Assembly: GCF_039523435.1 (NCBI RefSeq)
Contig: NZ_BAAAFH010000007.1
Location: forward strand, 124,001-188,000
From: Wandonia haliotis
Lineage (GTDB): Bacteria; Bacteroidota; Bacteroidia; Flavobacteriales_D; Crocinitomicaceae
Reading direction: 5' to 3'
DNA: 64,000 nt
Numbering within the stretch: the stretch's first letter is position 1; the number at the start of each line of letters is the position of its first letter. A program made the translations under genes and the position numbers. Under the pieces are notes generated by a model. It saw only the letters and a list, made by a program, of their open reading frames with translations, searched no databases and had not been told where the DNA came from. Shown piece by piece: positions 26,024 through 36,167 of this stretch.

Positions 26024-27094
26024 TCAGATACGAACGATCCAATTGAATTTATCTTCCGATTTCCCGGATTTGATTGCGTTTAACTCATTGTAAACACGCT
26101 TTGAAAATTCTCTTCCCTCTATTTCAGGAAGTTTATAATCCGTTCCCTGGTGGTGAATGACATCAATATGTGCGATGGTCGCAGCAGTTCCGGCTCCAAA
26201 AGCTTCCTGCAAACGTCCTTCTTTGATAGCAGTGATAATTTCTTCCACACTTACGCGGCGCTCTTCAACTTCGTATCCCCAGTCATTTGCCAGGTCAAGT
26301 ACCGAACGCTTGGTAATTCCGCGTAGAATTGTATCTGCTTCTTCCGATGGAGAAATGATCTTGTTATCAATAACAAAAACGATGTTCATTGTTCCACTCT
26401 CCTCGATATACTTGTGCTCAATGGCATCTGTCCAGATCAACTGGTGGTATCCTTCTTTCTGTGCCAATCGTGCCGGGTAAAGAGAAGCCGCGTAGTTTCC
26501 TGCTGTTTTTGCTCTCCCTACTCCTCCCTGAACGGCGCGTGTGTAATACTCTTCTATTTTCACACGAAGCGGCTCCGGGTAATATTGTCCGACCGGACAG
26601 GTAAAAATCATGAATTTATACGTATCCGAAGGTTTAATCCCTATGAATTCGTCTGTAGCGAATAAATAAGGGCGGATATATAAAGCAGAATCAGCCGAAG
26701 AAGGAATCCATTGTTTGTCCGTCTTTACCAATTCATTCACCAGTTTTACAAATACTTCTTCCGGAATTTCAGGCATACACAAACGCATAGCTGACTCCTT
26801 GAATCGCTTTGCATTATCGTACGCACGAAAAACAGCCACGTCTCCATTTTCCATACGATAGGCTTTCATTCCCTCGAAAATGGATTGTCCGTAGTGAATT
26901 ACGGAAGAGGCCGGATGCAATTTGATGGGCTCAAAAGGAACGATCTCAGGCGCCTGCCATTCTCCGTCCTTATAGTCCATCACTAACATGTGATCCGAAA
27001 AAACACGTCCGAAAGGCAGGTTATCAAAATCTACCTGATTAATGCGTGATTCTGCAACCGGCTTTACCTGAATTTCTAAGTTATCAGTAACCAT
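26024..27094 (-). CDS. ilvE: branched-chain amino acid aminotransferase
   Basis: 356 residues, the long BCAT type common in Bacteroidota. HYGQSIFEGMKAYR is near residue 68, the PLP lysine is Lys196 in GVGRAKTAGNYA, and EESGTMNIVFV and LRGITKRSVLDLA complete the fold-type IV site. It interconverts leucine, isoleucine and valine with their 2-oxo acids in the cytoplasm. Single gene, divergent from recQ. Confidence 0.95.
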   Translation of the reverse strand: MVTDNLEIQVKPVAESRINQVDFDNLPFGRVFSDHMLVMDYKDGEWQAPEIVPFEPIKLHPASSVIHYGQSIFEGMKAYRMENGDVAVFRAYDNAKRFKESAMRLCMPEIPEEVFVKLVNELVKTDKQWIPSSADSALYIRPYLFATDEFIGIKPSDTYKFMIFTCPVGQYYPEPLRVKIEEYYTRAVQGGVGRAKTAGNYAASLYPARLAQKEGYHQLIWTDAIEHKYIEESGTMNIVFVIDNKIISPSEEADTILRGITKRSVLDLANDWGYEVEERRVSVEEIITAIKEGRLQEAFGAGTAATIAHIDVIHHQGTDYKLPEIEGREFSKRVYNELNAIKSGKSEDKFNWIVRI

Positions 27095-27265
27095 AATTTC
27101 TCAAATTTGCGAGCACGAAGATAGCGATTTTTTCCGATTCTTTCTCTTTTAAAGGCAGGGGCTATCATCAATATATGTTAATTCTCTGTAAAATTCTTAC
27201 TCCTCTCCCCATAAAGCTTCCACAGAAATTAAGGTGTTGTACTGGCTATTTCAATCTTCAAATTG

Positions 27266-27273
27266 TATTTTTG
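27266..27273 (+). promoter_or_regulatory. -7 box of recQ
   Basis: TATTTTTG, an exact match, 30 nt before the ATG at 27304. It supports the shorter start over the in-frame ATG at 27175. Confidence 0.45.
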
Positions 27274-27303
27274 GTCTTCCGGTCGGCGTGGTATCAAAAC
27301 GGT

Positions 27304-29232
27304 ATGGTACGCTCCGGAACAATCAAAGTACAGACCGATTTGAGTAAAAGTCTTGAAATATTAGAGAAATACTGGGGGTATCCGTCCTTTCGTCCGTTGC
27401 AACAGGAGATTGTAGAATCTGCTATCTACGGACATGATACGCTGGCTCTTCTCCCTACCGGAGGGGGAAAATCAGTCTGTTTTCAGGTACCCGGACTTGC
27501 ACGGGAAGGGGTTTGTCTTGTTATTTCTCCGCTTATTGCTCTCATGGAAGATCAGGTGCTAAATCTGCGAAAAAAGGGCATTAAAGCAGAAATGATTGTC
27601 AGCGGGATGAGTCTCCGTGAGATTGACATTGTACTGGATAATGTCCGGTTTGGTAACACCAAGTTTTTATACACTTCTCCGGAACGACTCAAAAGTCGTT
27701 TATTCCTGGAACGGGTAAAGCAGATGAATCTGGGATTGATTGCAGTGGATGAAGCCCACTGTATTTCTCAGTGGGGATATGATTTCCGACCTGCTTATCT
27801 CGATATTACCAACCTGAGAGCTTTACACCCCGAAACACCTGTTATCGCTGTCACAGCTACCGCGACGGAGAGGGTTAAGGAAGACATTGTCCATTACCTG
27901 CAATTAACAAAACACCGTTATTTCGAGGGGGATTTTTCTCGTAAAAACCTCTCCTACGAGGTCTATCACGTGGAAAATAAGGAACAGGCTCTATTGTATA
28001 TGGCAAATAAATTCCGGGAACACTCGGGAATTATTTACTGCCAGACACGAAAAAGCACGAAGCAGGTGGCTCTGTTGATGCGATCCAATGGAATTACCGC
28101 TGATTTTTATCACGGCGGACTAACCCGAGAACAACGTACTGCGAAACAAAATAACTGGTTGCAGGGGAAGACCAAAGTGATTGTTGCCACCAATGCGTTT
28201 GGGATGGGAATCGATAAACCGGATGTCCGGTATGTGTTTCACTATGAGTTTCCGGATTCGCTGGAAGCTTTTTATCAGGAAGCGGGACGCGCCGGAAGAG
28301 ACGGACTTCCCTCCCGTACAATGGCGTTTATCGGTGAAGGTGATCTCAGTGAAATTGAACGTAAAGTGCAATTACGTTTCCCAGATCCCGAGGAAGTAAA
28401 GATGGTGTACCGCGCTATTTGTAATTATTTGCAGATTGCTATCGGTTCGGGGAAAGAAGAATCGTTTCCCTTTGATATCGGAGCCTTTATTAAAAGATAC
28501 AATCTGGATGCCGTATCGGTATTCAATGCGTTGAAAATACTGGAATTGAATGAGAATCTTGTGTTCTCCGAAAATGCACTTCACTATACCCGTATGCGTT
28601 TTGCCGTGGGTAATAAACCGTTGTATAATTTCCAGATAAAACACGAAAATCTCGATCCGCTGATTGCTATGATTTGCCGAACGCATCCCGGGGTTTTTGA
28701 CAATTATGTGGAACTGGATGAACAAGGGTTATTGCGCCAACTCCGACTGACGAAACAGGAATTGTACCGCCAGTTGCAATTTATCGAATCGAATGGAATT
28801 GCAGAATTTAACTGGCGTTCCGAAATTCCGCGTGTGACCTTTTTACAGGAACGGCTTCCGGATGATTACCTGACGATTTCTCCCAAAGTCCTGAAAACCC
28901 GCAAAAATGTTGCTTTCGAAAAATTCGAAAAGGTTCGGCAGTATCTTACCGAAAAAACGTGCCGCAGTATTTTACTGGTTAATTATTTCGGGCAAAAGGG
29001 AGAAAAATGCGGTATTTGTGATGTCTGTCGTGCAGACAAAAAAAAGGCTGTTTCCGATGATGATTTGTGCCAGTTGATTCTGGATTATACGCAAGAAGCA
29101 AAGAGTATTTCCGAATTGAAACAGCTTATCGGAGCCCGGCACGAAATGGCACTAAAAAGACTGATACTGACGCTTACCGACGAAGGAAAAGTACATGTAC
29201 AGGAAGGGAAAATACGAAACAGTGCCCCGTGA
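27304..29232 (+). CDS. recQ: RecQ-family ATP-dependent DNA helicase
   Basis: 642 residues. Walker A TGGGKS (residues 52-57), DEAH box 149-152, helicase motif VI QEAGRAGRDG, then the RecQ-Ct zinc site with cysteines in CRSILLVNYF and EKCGICDVC. A winged-helix-like tail follows but there is no canonical HRDC domain. It unwinds recombination intermediates 3' to 5'. The frame is open upstream to 27175, but that part contains the promoter and reads as non-protein. Confidence 0.95.
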   Translation: MVRSGTIKVQTDLSKSLEILEKYWGYPSFRPLQQEIVESAIYGHDTLALLPTGGGKSVCFQVPGLAREGVCLVISPLIALMEDQVLNLRKKGIKAEMIVSGMSLREIDIVLDNVRFGNTKFLYTSPERLKSRLFLERVKQMNLGLIAVDEAHCISQWGYDFRPAYLDITNLRALHPETPVIAVTATATERVKEDIVHYLQLTKHRYFEGDFSRKNLSYEVYHVENKEQALLYMANKFREHSGIIYCQTRKSTKQVALLMRSNGITADFYHGGLTREQRTAKQNNWLQGKTKVIVATNAFGMGIDKPDVRYVFHYEFPDSLEAFYQEAGRAGRDGLPSRTMAFIGEGDLSEIERKVQLRFPDPEEVKMVYRAICNYLQIAIGSGKEESFPFDIGAFIKRYNLDAVSVFNALKILELNENLVFSENALHYTRMRFAVGNKPLYNFQIKHENLDPLIAMICRTHPGVFDNYVELDEQGLLRQLRLTKQELYRQLQFIESNGIAEFNWRSEIPRVTFLQERLPDDYLTISPKVLKTRKNVAFEKFEKVRQYLTEKTCRSILLVNYFGQKGEKCGICDVCRADKKKAVSDDDLCQLILDYTQEAKSISELKQLIGARHEMALKRLILTLTDEGKVHVQEGKIRNSAP

Positions 29233-29247
29233 TTCCCCGGAGCACTG
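29220..29247 (+). terminator. possible terminator of recQ
   Basis: A 10-bp stem with one mismatch (29220-29229 with 29238-29247) overlaps the recQ stop codon and is followed by a U-rich but interrupted tract. Converging gene follows. Confidence 0.35.
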
Positions 29248-29279
29248 CCTCTGTTTCTATTCTATTTAATTTTCTGTTT

Positions 29280-32200
29280 TTAATGAACAATCAGTTTACC
29301 GGAATACGTGTAATGCTCTGTCACACGAACGCGATAATAGTACACTCCCGGACTGATTTCTCCCATGTTTACTTTCATCCGGTCAGAGGTAATCTTCTCA
29401 CGGTAGACGATTGCCCCGGAAATGGAGTACACCTCAAGTGCTAACTCTTCTTCATCCGTATGATTGTGTGTCAGGATAAATTCTCCCGTGTTCGGATTCG
29501 GGAATAATCGTACCTCAAACCCGGGTTCTTCTGTTACCATTTGGCTGCTCTTCTTCCCGCCACACGTGATATAATCCGCCTTTGTCGGGTTTTGCAGAAT
29601 CGTTCCCGAATACTGATCCAACGGGATAGCTGCCGATGGAAGGATAAAGGTCGATGTATCGACTGTACGCGGTTCCGGTTCAAATGCTTTTACTTTATCT
29701 GGCTGACTGGCAATCTGGATGCTTTTTATAATGGCTTTTTTCCGGTGATTAACTTGTATTTGCTGTATAGAGTCGACACCACATTGCTCCATACTTTCCA
29801 GTATTTCCAGTGCAATTGTTTCGCTTCCTACCTGACGCATAAAGTGAGCTTTGTCCAGTTCGAGTGCAAAAATCTGGTTGTTCATGGGCACTCCGGCAAA
29901 CTCATTGGTAAATTCATTCAATAAACGTGCATATTGCCCCTGCAGGAATGTAAATGTCGTTGCCGGCCAGGCTGACAGAGTATCGTTCATTATTTCTTCT
30001 TCAACGATGTACTTCATTTCTGACAAAACCAGAGAAAACAGTTCAGGGCTTTTCATAATGTCCCGGCGCGTAATCTGATCTGAAATCAGTTCGTCCAACA
30101 AGGTCATAGCCTTGGCATTATCTCCCTGCGTACTGTCTCTGCGATCCATTTTATACAGAGCGGTCAGAATGGCCACATCCAGACGTACATTGTTATAGCT
30201 GGCTGTATTCACAAGTGGCAAGGATGGATATTCCGTTTCGTCGGTATCAAACAAGCTGACCAAATCTGCATTACTGAAGGAGTACACAGGGTTTCCGATG
30301 ACACCTCCGGCATCAAATACCTGACAAGGTTGTAAGGCTAAAACAGGATCGGTTGGCACAGAAACGGTCTGTCCGATGTAACTTGTCAGGTTGAACTTAG
30401 CCGAAGACGGCGGTGTCAGATCATTCGCCCACTGGTTAGCAATCCCGGATACCTCGCAGGGATACCCTGCCATACAGGCCCAGGAAGTAGTTCCTTCTAC
30501 AAATAAGCCCGGATTGGTTATTTTGTTGTATCCTTTGATCAATTTAAGAGCTGCCGTATTCGCCAGAATAACCGGTCCTGTATGATTGGATTCAATACGG
30601 TTGTATCCTCCCAGTCTAAAATATCTCGAAAGATCCATACTGCTGTAATGCGCTTCTAATGTTGAAACGCTTGTACCCAGAAATTCATTACACAACACGT
30701 TCATTTTCCCGTAAGAATCGGATACACCATACGCGTATTGATCGATCGTATTTTTCTTAAAGGTTATTTCGACCTGCGAATCATCTGCATACGCACGGGC
30801 ATTGCCAGGAGGGTTAACAAAGGTGTTGTTGTCAATCACCGAAGCCAGACTCAGGTCTTCTGTCCTGATCGCTGCGTTACAGTTGTCAAAGGTACTGTAC
30901 GAAATATGGACGTTTCCTCTTTCGTTTTGAATCGCATGGAACAGGTTGTTCGTCCCCGATATGTAACGGTGATTATTAAAATCACTCATAAATACTGTAA
31001 GCCGGTTGGACGGTTCAAATAAGTAGGACCAGATTCCTGCGTTATCAAATTCACACTGCCGGAAAGTAGAAGGAGCGGCCACCCGGATGTGTTGGGCTAC
31101 CAGATCGTTTTCGTTTACAAAACGTGCCCGGGTGCTTCTGATCCGCGTAGAGGAGATAATGGCATCTTCATGTTCGGTATCTTCTGTAAAACGCACCAAA
31201 CAATGCATAATCCGCAATTCATCCGGCACGTCTCCCTCTGCATCCGGGGTTACCAACAGCATTCCTTTTTGCTCAAACCGGATCAATTCATCGTCCTTGT
31301 CATCCCCGATCAGGTAGAGGGCTGTATTCTGTCCCCAGTTGGCATAATCCATTTCGGTTCCCCGGATAACGATGCGTCCTTTGGCATTGGTTGCTGTTCC
31401 TATTTCGAATGTCGTGTTGTCTCCCAGGTTGATCTGTCCGTGGGTGTAATATAACGAGCCGTGCCCTGTCAGCATAAATTCGGAGTTTTCATTTACGGTC
31501 ATCGGACTCTGGCTCTTTTGCATGACACGCGCATTGTCTTCAATGTGTAAACGCCCTCCGTTCAGGATCAGTTCTGACCCTTCTTCGAATACCATATTGG
31601 AACCGGGACGTACAATAACTTCTCCCCCGGAGTTAATCACCAGTTTGGTATTCGGGTAAAATACCATTTCCCCGCGTCGTCCTGCTCCGTCTCCCAGAAT
31701 CAACTGACCTCCGCTGTTAACCGTAACTATGACTTCTTCGGTGCCGCATTCGCCTCCACGGACTTTTACCGAGAAAACAGAATTATCAGCTGCCACACCG
31801 TCTCCGGAATTACTGAAACCAATCGGTGCTGATCCGTTGACACGCAAAATCCCCTGACTGTTCAATGTAAGATCATGATCCAGTACCGACCGCGTACGAA
31901 CCGGTCCGGCACCTGCCTGGTAGTAGGATTGCGGCAGTACATTCGTTTTTCCAAAGTTAAATGCCGAAGCCGTTAACGAGGTCATACCCGCAGGAATCTC
32001 CTCCCCGACCAAATGATATAAAAACCAGGGAGCGATGCGTGGATTAAAAAACGTGTGTAAGGTATTGTTTAGTGTCACGTTCTCCGGATACACTACTCCG
32101 TCCTTATCTGTACGATTATAAACGGTCTGGGAAGCCGCAGCTATATAATGGTCTATCCCGACTGCCTGATTTTGCTGAAGTGCCTGCACCGGATTGGTAA

Positions 32201-34313
32201 AAGCGTTCGTGTACACGTTGGAATACCCACTATGCGCGCCCCCTGCAAAGTTCAGTGTACTGACAACAGGCGTAAAGCTCCAGGCATGAATATTAAAATT
32301 GATCAGCTCTGCGTACGGAGGAATCATTTGAGGAAAAAGTATCGGATTCATCGCTCCGCCCGGTGATGAATCTACGGGCTTCATGCCTTCAACCGACCCC
32401 GTTTTATTCGAAAGTATAATCGGATAGTTCAATACACTAACGTGAAAGATCCCGGTATAAACAACACCACTTCCATCCGGAGCGGCGCGTATATCTGCAA
32501 CAGCAAGCGCACTGGTTCCCAAACCAAATGTTATAAAAGGACCAAATGCACTTGCAACAATTCCTCCTACAACCTCCGAATCTCCGTAGTCATCCTGAAA
32601 CGCTTCCGAATTCACCAAACCGTTCATGAGTACAATGTTGCCGGACACTGCACTCAGAAGGGAGGTGCCGGGAAGAAAATTCTGGGCTCCTCCCACAGCA
32701 AGTTGAGAACCGTTGGCTATGGCAAGTATCTCACAATTTTGGGGCATTCCCAAAACTACATTTTGCTCCGAGTAGTATTGATTGTGCAAATTAAAAGGAT
32801 GAAGCGGCCCATACGTCTGAAATGCCAGCATCTGGCGGGAAGCCGGAATATCCAGTAATCTGCGTGCATCCCGTAAAGGTGCAACAAAGTCTTCCAGTGT
32901 CTGATTGGTTAATGCCGAAAATCCAATGTGTAAACCTGCAACGTGTCGTACAGCCATTTGTGCACCCAGTGGCACATTGGTTCCCTGGTGCCCGGTATCA
33001 AATGAAATATAGGTCGCGGTTTCGTGATCAATAGCGTTCATTTCCATCCAGCGCAGACCGTAGCGCGCTACCATACCGCCCATACTCTGCCCCATGACCA
33101 CATTTTTCTCGATACTTCCCTGATCGCGTTTGACCTGGTTGATCCATTTCATAGCCTCTACAAAAAAGTACGCATTGCGTTGGATATAGGTGCCGCCGTC
33201 GTCGTAATCAAGAACAATAATATCGTAACCTTCGGCTCTGAGATGCTCTAGTATTGACTTCGATCCTGTAGAAGGAAAATCTATAAAAATTAATCTATCT
33301 ACTGCATCTTGGAATTCCAACCCCAAATCAATCGTTTCGCTCATCTTAGGATTGTAGCCCTCTACCCAGATAAAGGGTTTGACTATGTCCTCGTGTCCAC
33401 ACGCCAGGTACACATGTGCCGTTCCCGCCCCATAGGGACTGGTGGGATACATTCCGGGCGGATAACCGGATTCCCCCCAATAGGCAATGGAAGATGTGAT
33501 CCTCTGCGAATACGAAGGAACAAATTCAGCACCGCTTTTGAGCTCCACCTCCACGTAACTCTTACTGTGGTACACCGTACCGTCTAAATACACCACCTGA
33601 GCTGAAAACGGATAAACACCCGTACTGTCAAAGGTATGCGTGTAAAGCATTCCCGGTTTGAGATCCTGCCAACCGTTTCCGAAATGTAAACGGAGCTGAT
33701 CGATCACTTTCCCCGTATTCGAAAACCACAACGTCGTGTCCAGCGTAAACGTCAATGCACCGGTTGTCGTCAATTTTTCACGCGCAGCGGCAACCATGCA
33801 GACCGAATCCTCCTGAAAAGGGCTTTCTGAACGCCCGGGCACGTCGTAGAATTGGTCGTTACTCAGGACCACCAAATTACTGTCCCGCGCATGTGCTTTT
33901 AAACGGTGATAGTTTTGGTGCAAAATCAGCAAGGGAATCGTATCGGCCTGTTCGCGCTCCGCCAACACATCTACTTTCTGCATATACCGTTGGGGCAAGG
34001 GCAATCGTTTTACCGTATCCATCGCCATCGAAAACAGGGAAGCATAGGCCAACGAAAAGGTCAGGCGGTTGGCTGTGACCGTATCCAATGCTCCTCCCTT
34101 AAAGGGTTCAAAATTCACAAAAGGGAATCCCCGTTCGTACAGAATGCCGGAAGTTACCTCCGAAACATCCAGGTTCTCCAGTAGTTCCTGTGTTTTTTCA
34201 TAGTAGTCATAGCCGACACTATCTTGTATATTGATCGTATAGTCTAAATTTTGGGAAAAAACGCCCCCAGTGACTAGTAACAAACAGCCACTCAACACCA
34301 GTAGTAGTCTCAT
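29280..34313 (-). CDS. 1677-aa T9SS-secreted protein with alpha/beta-hydrolase and beta-helix regions
   Basis: Signal peptide ends VFSQ (residue 21). Residues about 180-260 look like a beta-sandwich module. Residues about 310-460 read as an alpha/beta hydrolase: FIWVEGYNPK, then DIIVLDYDDGG, then the nucleophile elbow VMGQSMGGMVARYG with Ser410, as in lipases and PGAP1-like esterases. Residues about 840-1290 have many short G/N-rich repeats (GGQLILGDGAGRR, then NTTFEIG, then NNTFVNP) consistent with a right-handed beta helix. A helical region follows (about 1370-1540), and the last roughly 80 residues are a type A T9SS domain (VRLFPNPNTGEFILT to GKLIVH). Substrate unknown; a secreted lipase or esterase acting on lipids or polymers is the best inference. 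Confidence 0.82.
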   Translation of the reverse strand: MRLLLVLSGCLLLVTGGVFSQNLDYTINIQDSVGYDYYEKTQELLENLDVSEVTSGILYERGFPFVNFEPFKGGALDTVTANRLTFSLAYASLFSMAMDTVKRLPLPQRYMQKVDVLAEREQADTIPLLILHQNYHRLKAHARDSNLVVLSNDQFYDVPGRSESPFQEDSVCMVAAAREKLTTTGALTFTLDTTLWFSNTGKVIDQLRLHFGNGWQDLKPGMLYTHTFDSTGVYPFSAQVVYLDGTVYHSKSYVEVELKSGAEFVPSYSQRITSSIAYWGESGYPPGMYPTSPYGAGTAHVYLACGHEDIVKPFIWVEGYNPKMSETIDLGLEFQDAVDRLIFIDFPSTGSKSILEHLRAEGYDIIVLDYDDGGTYIQRNAYFFVEAMKWINQVKRDQGSIEKNVVMGQSMGGMVARYGLRWMEMNAIDHETATYISFDTGHQGTNVPLGAQMAVRHVAGLHIGFSALTNQTLEDFVAPLRDARRLLDIPASRQMLAFQTYGPLHPFNLHNQYYSEQNVVLGMPQNCEILAIANGSQLAVGGAQNFLPGTSLLSAVSGNIVLMNGLVNSEAFQDDYGDSEVVGGIVASAFGPFITFGLGTSALAVADIRAAPDGSGVVYTGIFHVSVLNYPIILSNKTGSVEGMKPVDSSPGGAMNPILFPQMIPPYAELINFNIHAWSFTPVVSTLNFAGGAHSGYSNVYTNAFTNPVQALQQNQAVGIDHYIAAASQTVYNRTDKDGVVYPENVTLNNTLHTFFNPRIAPWFLYHLVGEEIPAGMTSLTASAFNFGKTNVLPQSYYQAGAGPVRTRSVLDHDLTLNSQGILRVNGSAPIGFSNSGDGVAADNSVFSVKVRGGECGTEEVIVTVNSGGQLILGDGAGRRGEMVFYPNTKLVINSGGEVIVRPGSNMVFEEGSELILNGGRLHIEDNARVMQKSQSPMTVNENSEFMLTGHGSLYYTHGQINLGDNTTFEIGTATNAKGRIVIRGTEMDYANWGQNTALYLIGDDKDDELIRFEQKGMLLVTPDAEGDVPDELRIMHCLVRFTEDTEHEDAIISSTRIRSTRARFVNENDLVAQHIRVAAPSTFRQCEFDNAGIWSYLFEPSNRLTVFMSDFNNHRYISGTNNLFHAIQNERGNVHISYSTFDNCNAAIRTEDLSLASVIDNNTFVNPPGNARAYADDSQVEITFKKNTIDQYAYGVSDSYGKMNVLCNEFLGTSVSTLEAHYSSMDLSRYFRLGGYNRIESNHTGPVILANTAALKLIKGYNKITNPGLFVEGTTSWACMAGYPCEVSGIANQWANDLTPPSSAKFNLTSYIGQTVSVPTDPVLALQPCQVFDAGGVIGNPVYSFSNADLVSLFDTDETEYPSLPLVNTASYNNVRLDVAILTALYKMDRRDSTQGDNAKAMTLLDELISDQITRRDIMKSPELFSLVLSEMKYIVEEEIMNDTLSAWPATTFTFLQGQYARLLNEFTNEFAGVPMNNQIFALELDKAHFMRQVGSETIALEILESMEQCGVDSIQQIQVNHRKKAIIKSIQIASQPDKVKAFEPEPRTVDTSTFILPSAAIPLDQYSGTILQNPTKADYITCGGKKSSQMVTEEPGFEVRLFPNPNTGEFILTHNHTDEEELALEVYSISGAIVYREKITSDRMKVNMGEISPGVYYYRVRVTEHYTYSGKLIVH

Positions 34314-34361
34314 CTTTATCGTATTAAATTATGTATGAATTATAAAAAAATAATTTCCGAA

Positions 34362-34964
34362 CTAATAAACCGTCATGCGCCAATCAAAACGACCTTCACG
34401 GATTCGTATCGTATCTCCGGGACACGAAGGATTAATCAAGTCCATTTCAAACGTACCAGAAATAATTCCTTGACTAGGGGAAAAATATGTAATAATCACG
34501 CGCCTTAGTAAATCATCATTATATCTGTATGTAGAGCAGTTGTAATTCCCTTCATAATCAGTAAACCCTCTCATTTGGTTATCATCTGTAAGCATCACAT
34601 AGTCTCCATTTTGAATTAAATTCTCTACCAAAATATCTATTCGGTCAAATTTACCTTCTTCTTCTAGTTTTCTTTTTGCAACCAAATACATCATATTTGT
34701 ATTCGTATAATACGTTCCTTCCAATGCAATTGCCCCACCCACTGCGAAAGGCATTTGCGCCACCCATACTTCACCATTCACTTTACACCCAAAGGTGTTT
34801 TTTCCTTCATGAGTTAAGGGCGGCAAGACATTCGGATTGGAAGAGTTAGGTTCGGTGTTTTCCTTTTTACAGGAAGACGCCCCGCAAAGCATGGCGATCA
34901 CCAATAAAAAAAGCAACTCCTTTTTTACTATACGTCGTCTGATTGTATCCTTCATACGGTTCAT
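34362..34964 (-). CDS. array lipoprotein 10 (last of tandem family)
   Basis: 200 residues starting MNRMKDTIRRR; two other starts (34955, 35009) are possible. I chose this one because siblings begin MNRIRY or MNRTPY. Lipobox GASSC, followed by the family constants LPPLTHEGKNTFGCKVNGEVWVA and, at the end, GTFEMDLINPSCPGD plus FDWRMTVY. The centre is its own, but it shares QMPF-VGG with the 38427 paralogue and RGFTDY-GNYNC with the 37867 paralogue. It is separated from the array by 80 bp that hold a copy of the upstream promoter region of the 39004 gene. The family resembles DUF6252. Confidence 0.8.
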   Translation of the reverse strand: MNRMKDTIRRRIVKKELLFLLVIAMLCGASSCKKENTEPNSSNPNVLPPLTHEGKNTFGCKVNGEVWVAQMPFAVGGAIALEGTYYTNTNMMYLVAKRKLEEEGKFDRIDILVENLIQNGDYVMLTDDNQMRGFTDYEGNYNCSTYRYNDDLLRRVIITYFSPSQGIISGTFEMDLINPSCPGDTIRIREGRFDWRMTVY

Positions 34965-34981
34965 TTTACGGTAGTATGCCC

Positions 34982-35041
34982 CCAATATACGTATTTTTTT
35001 GAAACCCAACTATGTTTTACCATTTATTTTACAAAAAAGTA
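34982..35041 (-). promoter_or_regulatory. promoter region of array lipoprotein 10, copy of the 39.6-kb one
   Basis: Minus strand TACTTTTTTGTAAAA (35027-35041), 37 nt, then the -7-like TATATTGG (34982-34989). The same 15-mer, spacing (38 nt) and TATATTAG occur before the gene at 39004-39594. Confidence 0.45.
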
Positions 35042-35044
35042 AAA

Positions 35045-35602
35045 TTAATAACACCAATCGAAACGCCCCTCACGGATTTTTATCGTATCTCCGGGACACG
35101 AAGGATTCACCAAATCCATTTCAAAGGTTCCTGATACAATTCTTTTCTGAAGTGAAAAGTATGTAATAGTTGACTCTCTGATTAAGTTCGTATCCAAATA
35201 ATAGTTTGAACAATTAAAATTATCAGAATAATCAACTAATCCTCTACTCACATGATGATTAGTATAGAAAGTAAATGTACCCGAAGAAAAAAGGTTTTCA
35301 ATTCTTAGATTAATGCTTTCATTATGGTTCAAATCATTATTTTTCCGATTCCCCCTTAAATGTAAGTACCCAATATCACTATGATAACTTCCTTCTAATG
35401 CAATAGTCCCCCCCACCGTAAACGGAGCATACGCCACCCAAACCTCTCCATTTACCAAACACCCAAAGGTATTTTTTCCTTCATGAGTCAAAGGCGGTAA
35501 TACATTCAGATTGGAGGAATCAGGGTTTGCAACCTCTTTTTTGCATCCCATCAAACCGATAATCAGCACTCCATAAATCGCTATGTATCGTATTCTTTTC
35601 AT
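35045..35602 (-). CDS. array lipoprotein 9
   Basis: 185 residues from the ATG 5 nt after the preceding stop. Leader MKRIRYIAIYGVLIIGLMGC is nearly identical to those of the 35608, 36732, 37304 and 37867 genes. Constant N-terminal block as in the array (here GCLVNGEVWVAYAPFTVGG), a private core (SYHSDIGYLHLRGNRKNNDL) with the invariant central Cys in NFNCSN, and a tail ending GRFDWCY, which has an extra Cys where siblings have Arg. Confidence 0.8.
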   Translation of the reverse strand: MKRIRYIAIYGVLIIGLMGCKKEVANPDSSNLNVLPPLTHEGKNTFGCLVNGEVWVAYAPFTVGGTIALEGSYHSDIGYLHLRGNRKNNDLNHNESINLRIENLFSSGTFTFYTNHHVSRGLVDYSDNFNCSNYYLDTNLIRESTITYFSLQKRIVSGTFEMDLVNPSCPGDTIKIREGRFDWCY

Positions 35603-35607
35603 TTTAT

Positions 35608-36162
35608 TCAGTAACGCCAATCGAAACGACCTTCCCGTATTTTAACCGTATCTCCGGGACACGAAGGATTCACCAAATCCATTTCAAAGGTTCCTGACAT
35701 AATTCTTTCGTTTTGATTTAAATAACTGATATTCAAAACACCTGTATTATTTAAGTCATGATAATATATACTTGAACAATCACTTGGAGACTTATCATCT
35801 AAGTACATAATACCTAATTTGGTTTCACTGTTCAAATAAAAATAGTATTCTCCAACACCTGAAATATTCTTAAAGAACATTCCTATAATCTGATGTTTTT
35901 CATCACTTTTAGTTGTGGCTCTGATATATCCCTCTCCTAAGTTAAATTCTCCAGTTATAGCCACAGCTCCCCCCACTGTAAATGGAGCATACGCCACCCA
36001 CACCTCTCCATTCACCAAACACCCAAAGGTATTTTTTCCTTCATGGGTTAAGGGTGGCAATACATTTGGATTGTAGGAATCAGGGTCTGCAACCTCTTTT
36101 TTGCATCCCATCAAACCGATAATCAGCACTCCATAAATCGCTATGTATCGTATTCTTTTCAT
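35608..36162 (-). CDS. array lipoprotein 8
   Basis: 184 residues. Leader of the MKRIRYIAIYG type. Its core (AVAITGEFN, then FFKNISGVGEYYFYL, then DCSSIYYHDLNNTG) is clearly related to that of the next upstream gene (36168), although the two have different leaders and different linkers after the lipidated Cys. Tail VKIREGRFDWRY. Gap to the upstream gene is 5 nt. Confidence 0.8.
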   Translation of the reverse strand: MKRIRYIAIYGVLIIGLMGCKKEVADPDSYNPNVLPPLTHEGKNTFGCLVNGEVWVAYAPFTVGGAVAITGEFNLGEGYIRATTKSDEKHQIIGMFFKNISGVGEYYFYLNSETKLGIMYLDDKSPSDCSSIYYHDLNNTGVLNISYLNQNERIMSGTFEMDLVNPSCPGDTVKIREGRFDWRY

Positions 36163-36167
36163 TTTAT

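Noticed and set aside
27175..27303. N-terminal extension of recQ
   Set aside because: Contains the -7 box and has no counterpart in RecQ proteins; the ATG at 27304 is preferred.
28372..28725. 117-codon minus-strand frame inside recQ
   Set aside because: Antisense shadow of a conserved helicase gene; rich in residues typical of reverse-complement frames.
32442..32858. 138-codon plus-strand frame, and many similar frames between 29.5 and 34.1 kb
   Set aside because: They lie antisense to the 1677-aa gene, have improbable composition, no signal or domain, and follow from its codon bias.
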